Part shown: piece after piece, positions 15,818-25,111 of the stretch
How the letters are laid out: each line of letters begins with the position of its first letter
How positions within the stretch are numbered: the stretch's first letter is position 1
Origin: Streptomyces sp. NBC_01591
GTDB taxonomy: Bacteria > Actinomycetota > Actinomycetes > Streptomycetales > Streptomycetaceae
Assembly: GCF_035918155.1 (NCBI RefSeq)
Contig: NZ_CP109327.1
Span: 3,596,001-3,660,000, forward strand
Reading direction: 5' to 3'
Length of the DNA stretch: 64,000 nucleotides
Notes under the pieces: model-generated
Database searches by the model: none
What the model saw: the letters and a program-made list of their open reading frames with translations, nothing else
What the model was told of the DNA's origin: nothing
Position numbers and translations under genes: made by a program

Positions 15818-18403
15818 CTAATCCGTGGCGATCGCGTTCAGGACGTTCATCCGGCCCGCCCGGAACGCCGGGACCAGGGCGGCGAACAGGCCGACGAAGG
15901 CCGAGGCGACGAAGACCGTGAGGATCGTCGGCCACGGGATCTCCAGGACGCCGAGGCCCTCCAGGGCCAGCAGCTTCTGGGCCGCGGTGCCCCAGCCCAT
16001 GCCGAGGCCGAGGCCGAGCAGGGCTCCGAAGACCGCGATGACCACCGACTCCAGGCGGATCATCCGGCGCAGCTGGCGGCGGGAGAGGCCGATGGCGCGC
16101 ATCAGGCCGATCTCCCTGGTCCGCTCGACCACCGACAGGGCCAGGGTGTTCACCACGCCGAGCACGGCGACGATGATCGCGAGCGCCAGCAGGCCGTAGA
16201 CGATGTTCAGCAGCTGGCCGATCTGGTCCTTCAGCTGCTGCTTGAAGTCGGCCTGGTTCCTCACCTCGTACTGCGGGTACTTGACCAGGGCGCTCTTGAG
16301 TGCGGCGTACGCCTCCTTCTCCTTGCCGTCCGCCGCCTTCGCGAACATGATCAGGTTCGCCGGCAGGGTGTCGGCGGGGACGTACCGCGCGGCGGTCGTG
16401 ATGTTGATGTACATCGCGCCCTTGTCGATGTTCACGTCGTCCGAGGTGATCGCGGCGACCTTCAGCTTCGCGGTCTCGCCGCCCTTGAACGCGACGGTCA
16501 TCCGGTCACCGACCTTGACGCGGTGCTCGGTGGCATACGTCTCGCCGACCGACATCGCGTCCTTGCCGTACGCGTCGGCCAGCTCGCCGGAGACCGTCTC
16601 GCGGCGGACGTCGTCCTTGTACGTGGGGTCGACGGCGGTCAGGCCCTCGTTCCCGGTGGTGCCGTCGGGGGCGGTGAGCGAGGCGCCGACGGACTTGTAC
16701 GAGGTGACGTGCTCGATGTCCCCCGCCGCCGCGACGGCCTTCGCCGCCTGGTCGACGATCAGCCCGCCGCCGCCACCGGCCGGCTGGACGATGAAGTCCG
16801 CGCCGACGGACTTGTCGAGTTCCTCGGTGGCCGAGGCGACCATGGAGGAGCCGACGACCGAGAGGCAGGCGACCAGGGCGAGACCGACCATCAGGGCGGC
16901 GCCGGTCGCTCCGGTGCGGCGCGGGTTGCGCAGGGCGTTGCGCTCGGCGAGCCGTCCCACGGGGCCGAACATCCGCAGCATGACCGCGCTCAGCACCCGG
17001 ACCACGAAGCCGGCCAGCAGCGGGCCGATCACGATGAAGCCGATCAGGGTGAGGAGCACGCCCGCGCCCAGGAGGAGAGAGCCCTGGCCCGACTCGTCGG
17101 CCTTCGTCGCGGCGAGGAGCGCGGCGCCGCCGGCGAGCGTGAGGACCAGGCCGATCGCGGCCCGGACCCGGCCCGCGCCGCCGTCCGCCGGGGTTCCGGC
17201 TTCGCGCAGGGCGGCCATCGGGGAGATCTTCCCGGCCCGCCGGGCCGGGAAGTACGCGGCGACGACGGTGACGACGATGCCGAGCACGAGGCCGACCACG
17301 GGGGTCGTCCAGGCGACGGTGAGGTCCTCGGTGGAGAGCTCCATGCCCATGGCACCCATGAGCTTCATCAGGCCGACGGCGAGGCCGACCCCCGCGCCGA
17401 CGCCGAGGAGCGAGCCGACGATGCCGAGGAACAGCGCCTCGATCAGCACGGACCGGTTGACCTGCTTGCGGCTGGAGCCGATGGCCCGCATCAGGCCGAT
17501 CTCGCGGGTGCGCTGGGCGACCAGCATCGAGAAGGTGTTGACGATCAGGAAGATTCCGACGAGGAGGGCGATCCCGGCGAAGCCGAGCATCGCGTACTTC
17601 ATGACGTCGAGGAAGGAGCCCATCGAGTCCTTGTTGGACTCCGCCGCCTCCTTCTGTGTCTGGAGCTTGTACGCGGCGGTGTCGCCGAGCACCGTGGCGA
17701 CGTTCTTCTTCAGCTGCTCGTCGGCCACGCCCGCTTCGGCGGTGACGGAGACCAGGCTGAAGACATCGGGCCTGCCGAGCAGCTTCGTCTGGGCGGTGGT
17801 GGTGTCGAAGTAGACGACGGCCGCACCGGGGTTGGTGACCTTGAAGGTGGCGATGCCGCTGATCGCGGCCTTGATGTCGCCGTTGGCGGTGATGGTGCGC
17901 AGTTCGTCGCCGAGCTTCAGGTGGTGCTTGTCGGCGGTGTCGGCGTCGACCATCACCTCGGTCGGACCGCGCGGTGCGTGACCGGAGGAGATCTCCATCG
18001 AACGCAGGTCGTTCCTCGTCCAGTTGCCCGCGATCGTCGGGGCGCCCGTGGTCGAGCCCATGTTCTTGTCGTGGCTGTCGACGACGGTGACGGACATGCT
18101 GGAGACCGCGCCCTCGGCCGCCTTCGCGCCGGTGGCCTTCGCGATCTGCCCGACGGCGGACGCGGGGATCGTGACGGGCTTGCCGTTGTCCGGGAGCCGG
18201 TCGTCCTCCCCGGGCGCCTTCGGGCCGACCGTGACATCGGCCGAGGTCGCGGCGAAGAGCTTGTCGAACGTGGTGTTCATGGTGTCGGTGAAGACGAGCG
18301 TGCCGCACACGAACGCCACCGACAGCAGGACCGCGACGGCGGAGAGCGCCATGCGTCCCTTGTGGGCGAAGAAGTTCCGCCTCGATGTCTTCCAGACGGT
18401 CAT
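15818..18403 (-). CDS. ABC transporter permease, two FtsX domains (MacB-like)
   Basis: 861 residues. An N-terminal helix (KGRMALSAVAVLLSVAFVCG) is followed by an extracytoplasmic MacB-type periplasmic-core domain (~45-265). Three helices then form the first FtsX domain ('TREIGLMRAIGSSRKQV'), further helices sit around residue 400-500, a second extracellular domain follows, and a second FtsX domain ('TREIGLMRAIGLSRRQLRR') closes the protein. The doubled coupling motif E-I-G-L-M-R-A-I-G is clear. It overlaps the ATPase gene by 4 bp, so the pair forms one exporter. Family members move lipoproteins, peptides or antibiotics; the substrate here is unknown. Confidence 0.92.
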   Translation of the reverse strand: MTVWKTSRRNFFAHKGRMALSAVAVLLSVAFVCGTLVFTDTMNTTFDKLFAATSADVTVGPKAPGEDDRLPDNGKPVTIPASAVGQIAKATGAKAAEGAVSSMSVTVVDSHDKNMGSTTGAPTIAGNWTRNDLRSMEISSGHAPRGPTEVMVDADTADKHHLKLGDELRTITANGDIKAAISGIATFKVTNPGAAVVYFDTTTAQTKLLGRPDVFSLVSVTAEAGVADEQLKKNVATVLGDTAAYKLQTQKEAAESNKDSMGSFLDVMKYAMLGFAGIALLVGIFLIVNTFSMLVAQRTREIGLMRAIGSSRKQVNRSVLIEALFLGIVGSLLGVGAGVGLAVGLMKLMGAMGMELSTEDLTVAWTTPVVGLVLGIVVTVVAAYFPARRAGKISPMAALREAGTPADGGAGRVRAAIGLVLTLAGGAALLAATKADESGQGSLLLGAGVLLTLIGFIVIGPLLAGFVVRVLSAVMLRMFGPVGRLAERNALRNPRRTGATGAALMVGLALVACLSVVGSSMVASATEELDKSVGADFIVQPAGGGGGLIVDQAAKAVAAAGDIEHVTSYKSVGASLTAPDGTTGNEGLTAVDPTYKDDVRRETVSGELADAYGKDAMSVGETYATEHRVKVGDRMTVAFKGGETAKLKVAAITSDDVNIDKGAMYINITTAARYVPADTLPANLIMFAKAADGKEKEAYAALKSALVKYPQYEVRNQADFKQQLKDQIGQLLNIVYGLLALAIIVAVLGVVNTLALSVVERTREIGLMRAIGLSRRQLRRMIRLESVVIAVFGALLGLGLGMGWGTAAQKLLALEGLGVLEIPWPTILTVFVASAFVGLFAALVPAFRAGRMNVLNAIATD

Positions 18404-19239
18404 GACGTCCGCCCGCGCGAGTCGAAGTCCTTCATCCGGTCGAGGACCTGGTCGGCCGTCGGATTGTGCATCTCGTCGACGATGCGCCCGTCGGCGAGGT
18501 ACAGCACCCGGTCCGCGTAGGAGGCGGCCACCGGGTCGTGGGTGACCATGACGATGGTCTGGCCCAGCTCGTCGACCGACCTGCGCAGGAAGCTCAGCAC
18601 CTCGGCGCCGGCCCGCGAGTCCAGGTTCCCGGTGGGCTCGTCACCGAAGATGATCTCCGGCCGGGCGGCGAGCGCCCTGGCCACCGCGACGCGCTGCTGC
18701 TGGCCGCCGGAGAGCTCGGTGGGCCGGTGCTTCAGCCGCTCGGCGAGACCGACGGTGTCCACGACCTGCCGCAGCCAGGCGGCGTCGGGTCTGTGGCCCG
18801 CGATGTCCATCGGCAGCGTGATGTTCTCCAGCGCGTTGAGCGTGGGGAGCAGGTTGAACGCCTGGAATATGAAGCCGATCCGGTCCCGGCGGAGCTGGGT
18901 GAGCTTCTTGTCCTTGAGCCCGGTGATCTCGGTCTCGTCGAGGAAGATCTGCCCCGAGCTCACGGTGTCCAGACCGGCCAGGCAGTGCATCAGGGTCGAC
19001 TTGCCGGAGCCGGACGGACCCATGATCGCCGTGAACTGCCCGCGGACGATGTCCACGTCGACATGGTCGAGTGCGACGACCCGGGTCTCGCCCGTCCCGT
19101 ACGCCTTGACGACCTGCCGCGCTCGCGCAGCGACGGCCGTTCTCCCACCCGCCACCCGACCACCGCCCCTCATCGAGGCGCTACGCGCCGCACCTTCCCC
19201 TTCGTCCCCGTGCCGGGGAATGGTTACAGCCGTTGTCAT
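18400..19239 (-). CDS. ABC transporter ATP-binding protein (MacB/LolD-like)
   Basis: 279 residues. After an unusual basic/Gly-rich N-terminal extension of ~40 residues come Walker A GPSGSGKST, the Q-loop 'FIFQAFNLLPTL', signature LSGGQQQRVAVARAL, Walker B IIFGDEPTGNLD and the H-loop 'VMVTHD'. The Q-loop and signature are those of the MacB/LolD class that pairs with FtsX permeases. ATG 19239 follows GGAGATAAACC. It is first in a two-gene operon ended by the hairpin at 15747-15786. A start near residue 23 would remove part of the extension but has no better ribosome site. Confidence 0.93.
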   Translation of the reverse strand: MTTAVTIPRHGDEGEGAARSASMRGGGRVAGGRTAVAARARQVVKAYGTGETRVVALDHVDVDIVRGQFTAIMGPSGSGKSTLMHCLAGLDTVSSGQIFLDETEITGLKDKKLTQLRRDRIGFIFQAFNLLPTLNALENITLPMDIAGHRPDAAWLRQVVDTVGLAERLKHRPTELSGGQQQRVAVARALAARPEIIFGDEPTGNLDSRAGAEVLSFLRRSVDELGQTIVMVTHDPVAASYADRVLYLADGRIVDEMHNPTADQVLDRMKDFDSRGRTS

Positions 19240-19762
19240 GGTTTATCTCCTATGTCGGTCAGGGTTCGGGATGTGCCGGCGCACGTCCAGAGTCTGGTGT
19301 CGGAAGAGGGGTGGCGCACTGGTGCCCAGCACAGTCCTCGGGTGGGGTTTTCCTCACCCCCGCCCCCGGGTTTCCGCCCGCTTCCGCGGTGGAATTCAGC
19401 CGCTTTTCGCGGTGTAGGAACACGCTAAGGAACGGGCCCCCGACACCACGTCCTCCGCCGGGAGGAACCACCCCTGGGCAGATGTAAGGAGCTCCCCCTA
19501 AGGGTCTCGACCCCTGGGTGGAGATGTGTGTCAGGGGCTGGACCCACGGGTGCACCCGCCCGCTCCCGGAAGGCCCCCTTCACGCCCGGCCGCCACCTCC
19601 GGTTCACCCGGCCTCACGCAACTGAGCCATTACCGCCGGTAATTCAGGCCGCCCACTCCCCAACTGCCGTACTCACGAGTAATGTTCGCGCTTCCGACCG
19701 CACCCGCACTCCTGCCTTGCCGTCCAGCCCAGGAATCGAGCCACGCAAGGAGCAGCACCCCG
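19240..19762. other. Intergenic region between divergent ABC and symporter operons
   Basis: 523 bases with no gene that I can support. It must hold the promoters of both operons. A short direct repeat, ACCCCTGGG, appears at about 19470 and 19509 on the plus strand, with GATGT a few bases further in both copies. I see no clear sigma hexamers or large hairpin. Confidence 0.4.
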
Positions 19763-20227
19763 ATGTCGCACGGAAACCCGCCCCCTTCCCCCCACCCCTC
19801 CTGGCCCGAACAGCTGCCGAAACCCTCCCCGCAGCATCAGCCGCCGCCCCCGCACCAGCCCGACTATCTGCTGCCCTGGCAGCGCTCGGAGACCGCCCCG
19901 CACCCCGGGTCGCCGAGCCCGCCCGGCACCCCCGAGCCCGCCCCCGGCAGCCACAGCGACCTGCGCCGGCTGCGCACCGCGTACCGGCTGCTGCGGCGCA
20001 CCGCGGCCCTGACCGCACTCGGCTACTTCGTGGTCTTCCTGCTGCTCTCCGGATACGCCAAGGACCTGCTGGACCGCCCCCTGTTCGGCGGCCTCAACAT
20101 CGGCCTGGCGCTGGGACTCTGTCAGCTCCCCGTGACCCTGCTCGCCATCGTCCTGTACGAGCGGACCGCACGGCGCACGGTCGACCCGCTCGCCGCCCGG
20201 ATCCGAAGAGCGGGGGCAGCCCGGTGA
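19763..20227 (+). CDS. DUF485 membrane protein, symporter partner
   Basis: 154 residues. A Pro/Ser/His-rich tail of ~65 residues is followed by two hydrophobic helices (LTALGYFVVFLLLSGYAKDL and GLNIGLALGLCQLPVTLLAI), the standard DUF485 two-helix layout. It starts at ATG 19763 after AAGGAG and overlaps the symporter gene by 4 bp (GTGA). DUF485 genes regularly accompany ActP/MctC-type acetate or pyruvate symporters, for which they act as small accessory subunits of unclear role. Confidence 0.85.
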   Translation: MSHGNPPPSPHPSWPEQLPKPSPQHQPPPPHQPDYLLPWQRSETAPHPGSPSPPGTPEPAPGSHSDLRRLRTAYRLLRRTAALTALGYFVVFLLLSGYAKDLLDRPLFGGLNIGLALGLCQLPVTLLAIVLYERTARRTVDPLAARIRRAGAAR

Positions 20228-21843
20228 ACGGATTCGACAACTCCGCGCAGTCGATGTCCCTGGTGGCCTTCCTCGCCGTGGGCACCGTGGCTCTGCTGCT
20301 CTGCGTGATGACCGGCCCGGACCGCGACGACCTCGACGAGTTCTACACCGGCTCCCGCTCGCTCTCGCCCATGCAGAGCGGCCTCGCCCTCGCGGGCGAC
20401 TACCTCTCCGCGGCCACGGTCCTCGGCACCACCGGCATCATCGCCCTCACCGGCTACGACGGGATGATCCTCGCCCTGAGCATCACCCTCTCGCTCGTCC
20501 TGCTGATGGTCCTGCTCGCCGAACCGCTGCGCAACGCGGGCGGGTTCACCATGGGCGACGTGCTGGTGCGCCGCGCCCCCGGCCGCGCGGTCCGCATCAC
20601 CGCCTGCGCGGCCACCCTCGCCGCGCTCATTCCGATGATGGTCGTCCAGCTCGCCAGCAGCGGCGATCTGCTCGCCTTCATCCTGGGTTTCGACACCTCG
20701 GGATTCCGCACCGGCGCCATCATCGGGCTCGGCACCCTGATGATCGGCTACGCGGCGATCGGCGGGATGAAGGGCACCTCCCTGATCCAGATCGTGAAGA
20801 CCGTGGTCCTCTTCGTGGCCGCGTTCACCATCGCCGTACTGATCATGAACCGGTTCGACTGGAACACCAACTCCCTGCTCTCGGCCGCCCGGCAGAGCAG
20901 CGGCGCGGGCGCCGCGTACCTGAGCTCGGGGCTCCAGTTCGACGGCAGCGCACTCGACATGGTCAGCTCCGAACTGACCGTGGTGCTCGGTGCCGCCTGT
21001 CTGCCCCACGTCACCATGCGCATGTCGAGCGCCCGCTCCACCCAGGCCGTCCGGCGCTCGATGTCCTGGGCGGTGTCCGTGGTCGCCGCGATCTGCCTGC
21101 TGCTCGTCGTGATCGGTTTCGGCGCGGGGGCACTCGTCGGCCACGACGTCATCACCGCCGCCGGAGCATCCGGGAACAGCGCGATCCTCCAGATCAGCGG
21201 AGAGGTCGCGAACGGTACGCAGCTGGGGGCCCTGGTCATCACGACGATGACGACGGCGATCTTCCTGACCCTGCTCGCCTCGGTCGCCGGAATGATCCTG
21301 TCCTGCGCCAACTCTCTCGCCCACGACCTCTTCGCGCACGGCCTGCACGGGGTGCGCGACCCGGACCGCAAGCCACTGGCCGGCCTGTCCGAGATGCGTA
21401 CGGCACAGGTCTCGGCGATCGTCGTCGGACTGCTCGCCACCACTCTCGCCGTCGTGGCCAGGCACTGGAACGTGCAGGCGCTGGCGACGCTCTCGTTCTG
21501 CGTCGGCGCCTCCGCACTCGCCCCGGCGCTCCTCTACAGCATGTTCTGGCGGCGCTTCACCCGCACCGGACTGCTCTGCACCCTCGTCGTCGGCACCCTC
21601 ACCACGCTGGTGCTGATCACCGGCACCAACCTGGTCTCCGGCTCACCCGCCTCGGTCTTCCCCGGCCACGACTTCAACTGGTTCCCGTACACCACCACCG
21701 GGCTCGTCTCCATCCCGGCCGGATTCCTGGCGGGCTGGCTGGGAACGGTGCTCCCCCGCCACACGGCCCCCGCGGCACGCCGGCTCTACCAGAGCGAGGA
21801 GCCCCAGATCCTGGCGGGCGTGCCACCGACGCCCCGGGGCTGA
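20224..21843 (+). CDS. Sodium/solute symporter, acetate/monocarboxylate type (ActP/MctC-like)
   Basis: 539 residues with about 13 hydrophobic helices. The N-terminal DEFYTGSRSLSPMQSGLALAG and 'GDYLSAATVLGTTGIIALTGYDG' segments match solute:sodium symporters of the ActP/MctC branch. The Na+-site region 'FLTLLASVAGMILSCANSLAHDLF' is present. The GTG start overlaps the DUF485 stop. Likely substrates are acetate, propionate or pyruvate, inferred from the family and the DUF485 partner. A hairpin at 21875-21907 follows. Confidence 0.88.
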   Translation: MNGFDNSAQSMSLVAFLAVGTVALLLCVMTGPDRDDLDEFYTGSRSLSPMQSGLALAGDYLSAATVLGTTGIIALTGYDGMILALSITLSLVLLMVLLAEPLRNAGGFTMGDVLVRRAPGRAVRITACAATLAALIPMMVVQLASSGDLLAFILGFDTSGFRTGAIIGLGTLMIGYAAIGGMKGTSLIQIVKTVVLFVAAFTIAVLIMNRFDWNTNSLLSAARQSSGAGAAYLSSGLQFDGSALDMVSSELTVVLGAACLPHVTMRMSSARSTQAVRRSMSWAVSVVAAICLLLVVIGFGAGALVGHDVITAAGASGNSAILQISGEVANGTQLGALVITTMTTAIFLTLLASVAGMILSCANSLAHDLFAHGLHGVRDPDRKPLAGLSEMRTAQVSAIVVGLLATTLAVVARHWNVQALATLSFCVGASALAPALLYSMFWRRFTRTGLLCTLVVGTLTTLVLITGTNLVSGSPASVFPGHDFNWFPYTTTGLVSIPAGFLAGWLGTVLPRHTAPAARRLYQSEEPQILAGVPPTPRG

Positions 21844-21874
21844 ACACGGCTGCCGGAGAAGGCCGTTCGGCCGC

Positions 21875-21907
21875 CCGGCGCGCAGGGGCCCAATCCCTGT
21901 GCGCCGG
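21875..21907. terminator. Bidirectional terminator between symporter and kinase genes
   Basis: Arms 21875-21887 and 21895-21907 pair over 13 bp with one G-U pair. The right arm abuts the kinase stop codon at 21908. Confidence 0.7.
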
Positions 21908-23815
21908 TCAGGAGTTACGCCACAGCTGGGCCGGCTCCGAGGGGTTGCACGCCACGGACTGGAAGCCGATGCTGCTGAACATCTGGAGGCAGACGCCCTC
22001 GGCGACGTTCACCAGGGTGTGACCGCTCGATGTCTTGGTCCCGATCCGCCAGACCTGGGACTCGGAGGAGTTGCAGGTCTCGGCCGACAGCCCTGCAAAG
22101 CCGTTCAGCCTGAGGCAGTTGCCGGTGCCCTGGCCGACGAGCTTGAACCTGCCGCCGGAGGTGGGTTTGTACGTCCACTTGTAGTAGAGCGTGGCCCCGT
22201 TGTGCGCCGGCTCGCCGCACACCGAGTTCATGAGCATGGAGCCCCCGTACGGGGACGCGGACTCACCCAGGCACCGCTTGTTGGACGCGTTCTTGAGGTA
22301 GTACTGCCCCGAGGGCGCCGGGACCTGCCCGCCGCCCGAGCCGCCGGACCCACTGGATCCGCCCGAGCTGCCGGAACCACCTGAGCCGGAACCGGAGTCG
22401 GAACCGGAGTCGGAACCACCCGAGGGCTTGGAACCGCCGGAATCGGAGCCGCCCGAGGGACCGGAACCGGCCGAACCTGAGCCGTCGGCACCGTCAGCCG
22501 CGCCCTTTCCGTCCTTCCCGTCCTTCCCGCCCTTCGGCTTGTCGGCGGACCCCGACTTGGAACTCGACGAGCGGGAGGGCGACTTCGTGGGATTCGCGGA
22601 GCGGCCGTCCCCCGCGGATCCGGACGGCCCGACGGTGATCGACGGCGCCGCGACGTCGGAGTCCTTACCGCGGGAACCGCCGATCTCGTACGGCCCGAGC
22701 GCGAGGGTCAGGGTCGTGCCCGCGACCACCACGACGGGGAGCACGACGAGCAGCACACGGGGGCGGCGCCTGCGCGGCTTCTCCGGGACGGCGCCGGTCG
22801 TCCCGACATCCGGCAGGGAGGGCCCCGCAGCGGGGACAGGAGCACTGACCTCCTCCGGTTCGGGCTCCTCGGCCGGTGGCGGGCTCGCCGCGAACGCCGC
22901 CCGCTCGGTGATCCGGTCCGTGACGGCCGGCGGCCACAGCGCGGAGACCGCGGCGGGCACATGACCGTCGGCGATCTCGAAGAGCTCGGCGGCTGTCGGC
23001 CGGTCCGCGGCGTCCTTGGCGAGACAGGACTCGACCACGGCGGCCAGGGCCGGATCGAGGCCCGGCAGGCGCCCGAGGTCGGGTTCGGTGTGGACGATGC
23101 GGTAGAACAGGCCCGGACCCGATCCGTCGCCGAACGGCGGGCGGCAGTTCGCCGCGAACAGCAGCAGGCCGGCCAGCGCGAACACATCCGCCGCACCCGT
23201 CAGATCCCGCTCGGCCATGGCCTGTTCGGGGGCCATGTAGGCAGGCGTCCCGATGACCATCCCGGTCCTGGTCACCCTGGACTGGTCGGCCGCCCGGGCC
23301 ACCCCGAAGTCGATCAGGGTCACACCGTCGAGCGTCAGCATGACGTTGGACGGCTTGAGGTCGCGGTGCACCATGCCGGCCGCGTGCACGGCGCGCAGAC
23401 CGCTCGCCCCGTCGCGGAGCAGCCGCCACAGGCTCTCCACGGGCAGCGGGCCCTCGTTCAGCCGCAGCGCATCGCTCAGGGTGATGCCGGGGATGTACTC
23501 CGTGGCGAACCACGGAGGCTGCGCCGTACGGTCACTGGCCAGCAGCCGCGCACTGACCCCGGCCGGCAGCTTGGCGAGATTGTCGAGCTCGTGCCCGAAA
23601 TGGGACAGGAAGTCCTTGTCCGCGGCCAGCACCGGCAGCACCTGCTTGACCGCCGCGTACCGCCCCGCCGACGTGCCGAGATAGACCCGTCCCATGCCGC
23701 CGGTACCGAGGATGCCGAGCAGCCTGAACGCACCGATCCGCCGGGGATCGTCCGGCTCCGTCGGCTTGGCTCCGCTGCCCAGTAAACGTGACTCTTTTTC
23801 AGCTCCCCCGTGCAT
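21908..23815 (-). CDS. Membrane Ser/Thr kinase fused to a ricin-type lectin domain
   Basis: 635 residues. The kinase domain has the glycine loop GTGGMGRVY (~37-45), ATP-binding Lys in AAVKQV (57), catalytic HRDLKPSNV (~149) and DFG (in LIDFGVARA), with GTPAYMAPEQ. A basic stretch and one helix (LLVVLPVVVVAGTTLTLALG, ~355-375) cross the membrane. A long Ser/Gly-rich linker leads to an extracytoplasmic ricin B-type beta-trefoil (~500-635) with QYYLKNASNKRCLGE, GNCLRLNGF and QVWRIG repeats. The extracellular lectin probably senses a glycan (peptidoglycan, chitin or host polymer) and controls the inner kinase. That role is inference. ATG 23815 is used. It is convergent with the symporter gene. 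Confidence 0.9.
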   Translation of the reverse strand: MHGGAEKESRLLGSGAKPTEPDDPRRIGAFRLLGILGTGGMGRVYLGTSAGRYAAVKQVLPVLAADKDFLSHFGHELDNLAKLPAGVSARLLASDRTAQPPWFATEYIPGITLSDALRLNEGPLPVESLWRLLRDGASGLRAVHAAGMVHRDLKPSNVMLTLDGVTLIDFGVARAADQSRVTRTGMVIGTPAYMAPEQAMAERDLTGAADVFALAGLLLFAANCRPPFGDGSGPGLFYRIVHTEPDLGRLPGLDPALAAVVESCLAKDAADRPTAAELFEIADGHVPAAVSALWPPAVTDRITERAAFAASPPPAEEPEPEEVSAPVPAAGPSLPDVGTTGAVPEKPRRRRPRVLLVVLPVVVVAGTTLTLALGPYEIGGSRGKDSDVAAPSITVGPSGSAGDGRSANPTKSPSRSSSSKSGSADKPKGGKDGKDGKGAADGADGSGSAGSGPSGGSDSGGSKPSGGSDSGSDSGSGSGGSGSSGGSSGSGGSGGGQVPAPSGQYYLKNASNKRCLGESASPYGGSMLMNSVCGEPAHNGATLYYKWTYKPTSGGRFKLVGQGTGNCLRLNGFAGLSAETCNSSESQVWRIGTKTSSGHTLVNVAEGVCLQMFSSIGFQSVACNPSEPAQLWRNS

Positions 23816-23933
23816 GGCGTCAGATTAGCCCAGGCCCGAACGAATGCACGACGGTTCGCCGGGCACGCATGGGAGTCGCCGATCACGCAACCGTCCCGGC
23901 CGCCCCAGCCGTCCGAGCCGCCCCGGCCGTTAC

Positions 23934-23985
23934 TGAGCCGGGCTCCTGAGTCGGGCTTCTGAGCCGGGCTTCTGAGCCGGGCTCC
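23934..23985. repeat. Four tandem 13-bp repeats
   Basis: The unit TGAGCCGGGCTYC is repeated four times without gaps (23934, 23947, 23960, 23973), differing only at two positions. It sits in the gap after the coiled-coil gene. It could be a slippage-prone array; no function is evident. Confidence 0.7.
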
Positions 23986-24021
23986 GGGGGCGGGCTCCGG
24001 GGTCGGGGAGGAACAGCGGGC

Positions 24022-24915
24022 TCAGTCCTCCGCCGGTGTCACCCGCCCGGTGAGCGCCGCGAGCGAATTCCGTACGTGCGCCATGTGCGCCTGCACCTCG
24101 TCGCGCCCCTCGTCGTGCTCCCGCACGATCCGCTCCGTCTCCCGGACCACCCGCTCCTCACGGACCCTGGCCGCCGCGATCAGCTCCGCGGCCTGCGCCT
24201 CGGCGTCCTCCTGACCGTGCCGGGCGGCCTCCTCCGTCTCCGCCAGCGCCCGCCGCGCCTCGGCCAGGCGGGCCTCCGCCTGCTCGGTGAGCTCGTCGTG
24301 GTGCGCCGACTGCGCGGCCTCGGCCTCGGCCAGTTCACGCTCGGCCGCCTGCCACCGCTCGGAGTGCTCCTGCTCCTGGTGCGCGAGAACGCTCTCGGTA
24401 CGGCGGCCCGTCTCGGCCATCATGGACTCCGCCCGCTCCCGGACCTCCGCGGCCTCCTCGCGGGCCTCGGCAACGGTCCCGTCGGCGGTGCCCCGCGCCG
24501 TCGACAGCGTCTCGTCGGCGTACTTCACAGCCCCTGCCCGCATCGCCTCGGCGTCCGCCCGCGCCGAGGCACGGAGCCCGCGGCCCGCCTCCTCCGACGC
24601 GTCCCGCAGCGCCTGCGCCTCCTCCTGGGCGGCGCCCCGTACGGACTCCGCCTCGCCCTCGGCGAGCGCCAGGATCTGCTGGGCGCGCTCACCCAGCGAT
24701 TCGTAGTTCTGCGGGGCGAGCGTGGCGACGACCTCGCCCAGCCGGACCGACTCCGCCGACAGCTCCTCCACCAGCGCGGTCAGCCGGGACACCTCGTCCA
24801 GCGCCTCGTCCCGCTCCGCCGAAAGACCGGCCACCGCGCGGTCCACCTGCTCCGGACGGTAGCCACGTCCGCGTACGCCGACGAAGCCATGCGCGGACAC
24901 CGGTGCAGAACTCAT
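24022..24915 (-). CDS. Coiled-coil DivIVA-like ('cellulose-binding') protein
   Basis: 297 residues starting at ATG 24915 (a ribosome-like GAGG lies about 8-10 bases upstream). The N-terminus GFVGVRGRGYRPEQVDRAVAGL is the DivIVA-type membrane-targeting segment. Almost all the rest is Ala/Glu/Arg-rich heptad coiled coil, and the C-terminus has basic and acidic helices. In Streptomyces such proteins are annotated 'cellulose-binding' but belong with the polar-growth cytoskeleton group (DivIVA, Scy, FilP). A structural role at hyphal tips or in membrane organisation is inference. It lies downstream of the SUKH/deaminase operon, after a terminator. Confidence 0.8.
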   Translation of the reverse strand: MSSAPVSAHGFVGVRGRGYRPEQVDRAVAGLSAERDEALDEVSRLTALVEELSAESVRLGEVVATLAPQNYESLGERAQQILALAEGEAESVRGAAQEEAQALRDASEEAGRGLRASARADAEAMRAGAVKYADETLSTARGTADGTVAEAREEAAEVRERAESMMAETGRRTESVLAHQEQEHSERWQAAERELAEAEAAQSAHHDELTEQAEARLAEARRALAETEEAARHGQEDAEAQAAELIAAARVREERVVRETERIVREHDEGRDEVQAHMAHVRNSLAALTGRVTPAED

Positions 24916-25058
24916 CCTTGAAGCCTCTTTCCGACTCTCCGACCACCAGCAATACGTCAAGGATGCGGCAATTGACACAGAAGTCGGAATCGATCAGCTG
25001 CATTCCGGACGGAAGCGACAGGCATCACAAGCAACACAGACAACACGCAGCGCACAGC

Positions 25059-25094
25059 ACGGCGCCCGGCCCCCTCTCGGGAGCCGGGCGCCGT
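25059..25094 (-). terminator. Terminator of the SUKH/deaminase operon
   Basis: Perfect 12-bp arms 25059-25070 and 25083-25094, just beyond the stop of the SUKH-4/deaminase gene at 25112. Confidence 0.7.
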
Positions 25095-25111
25095 CCGCGG
25101 AAACCGCCGGG

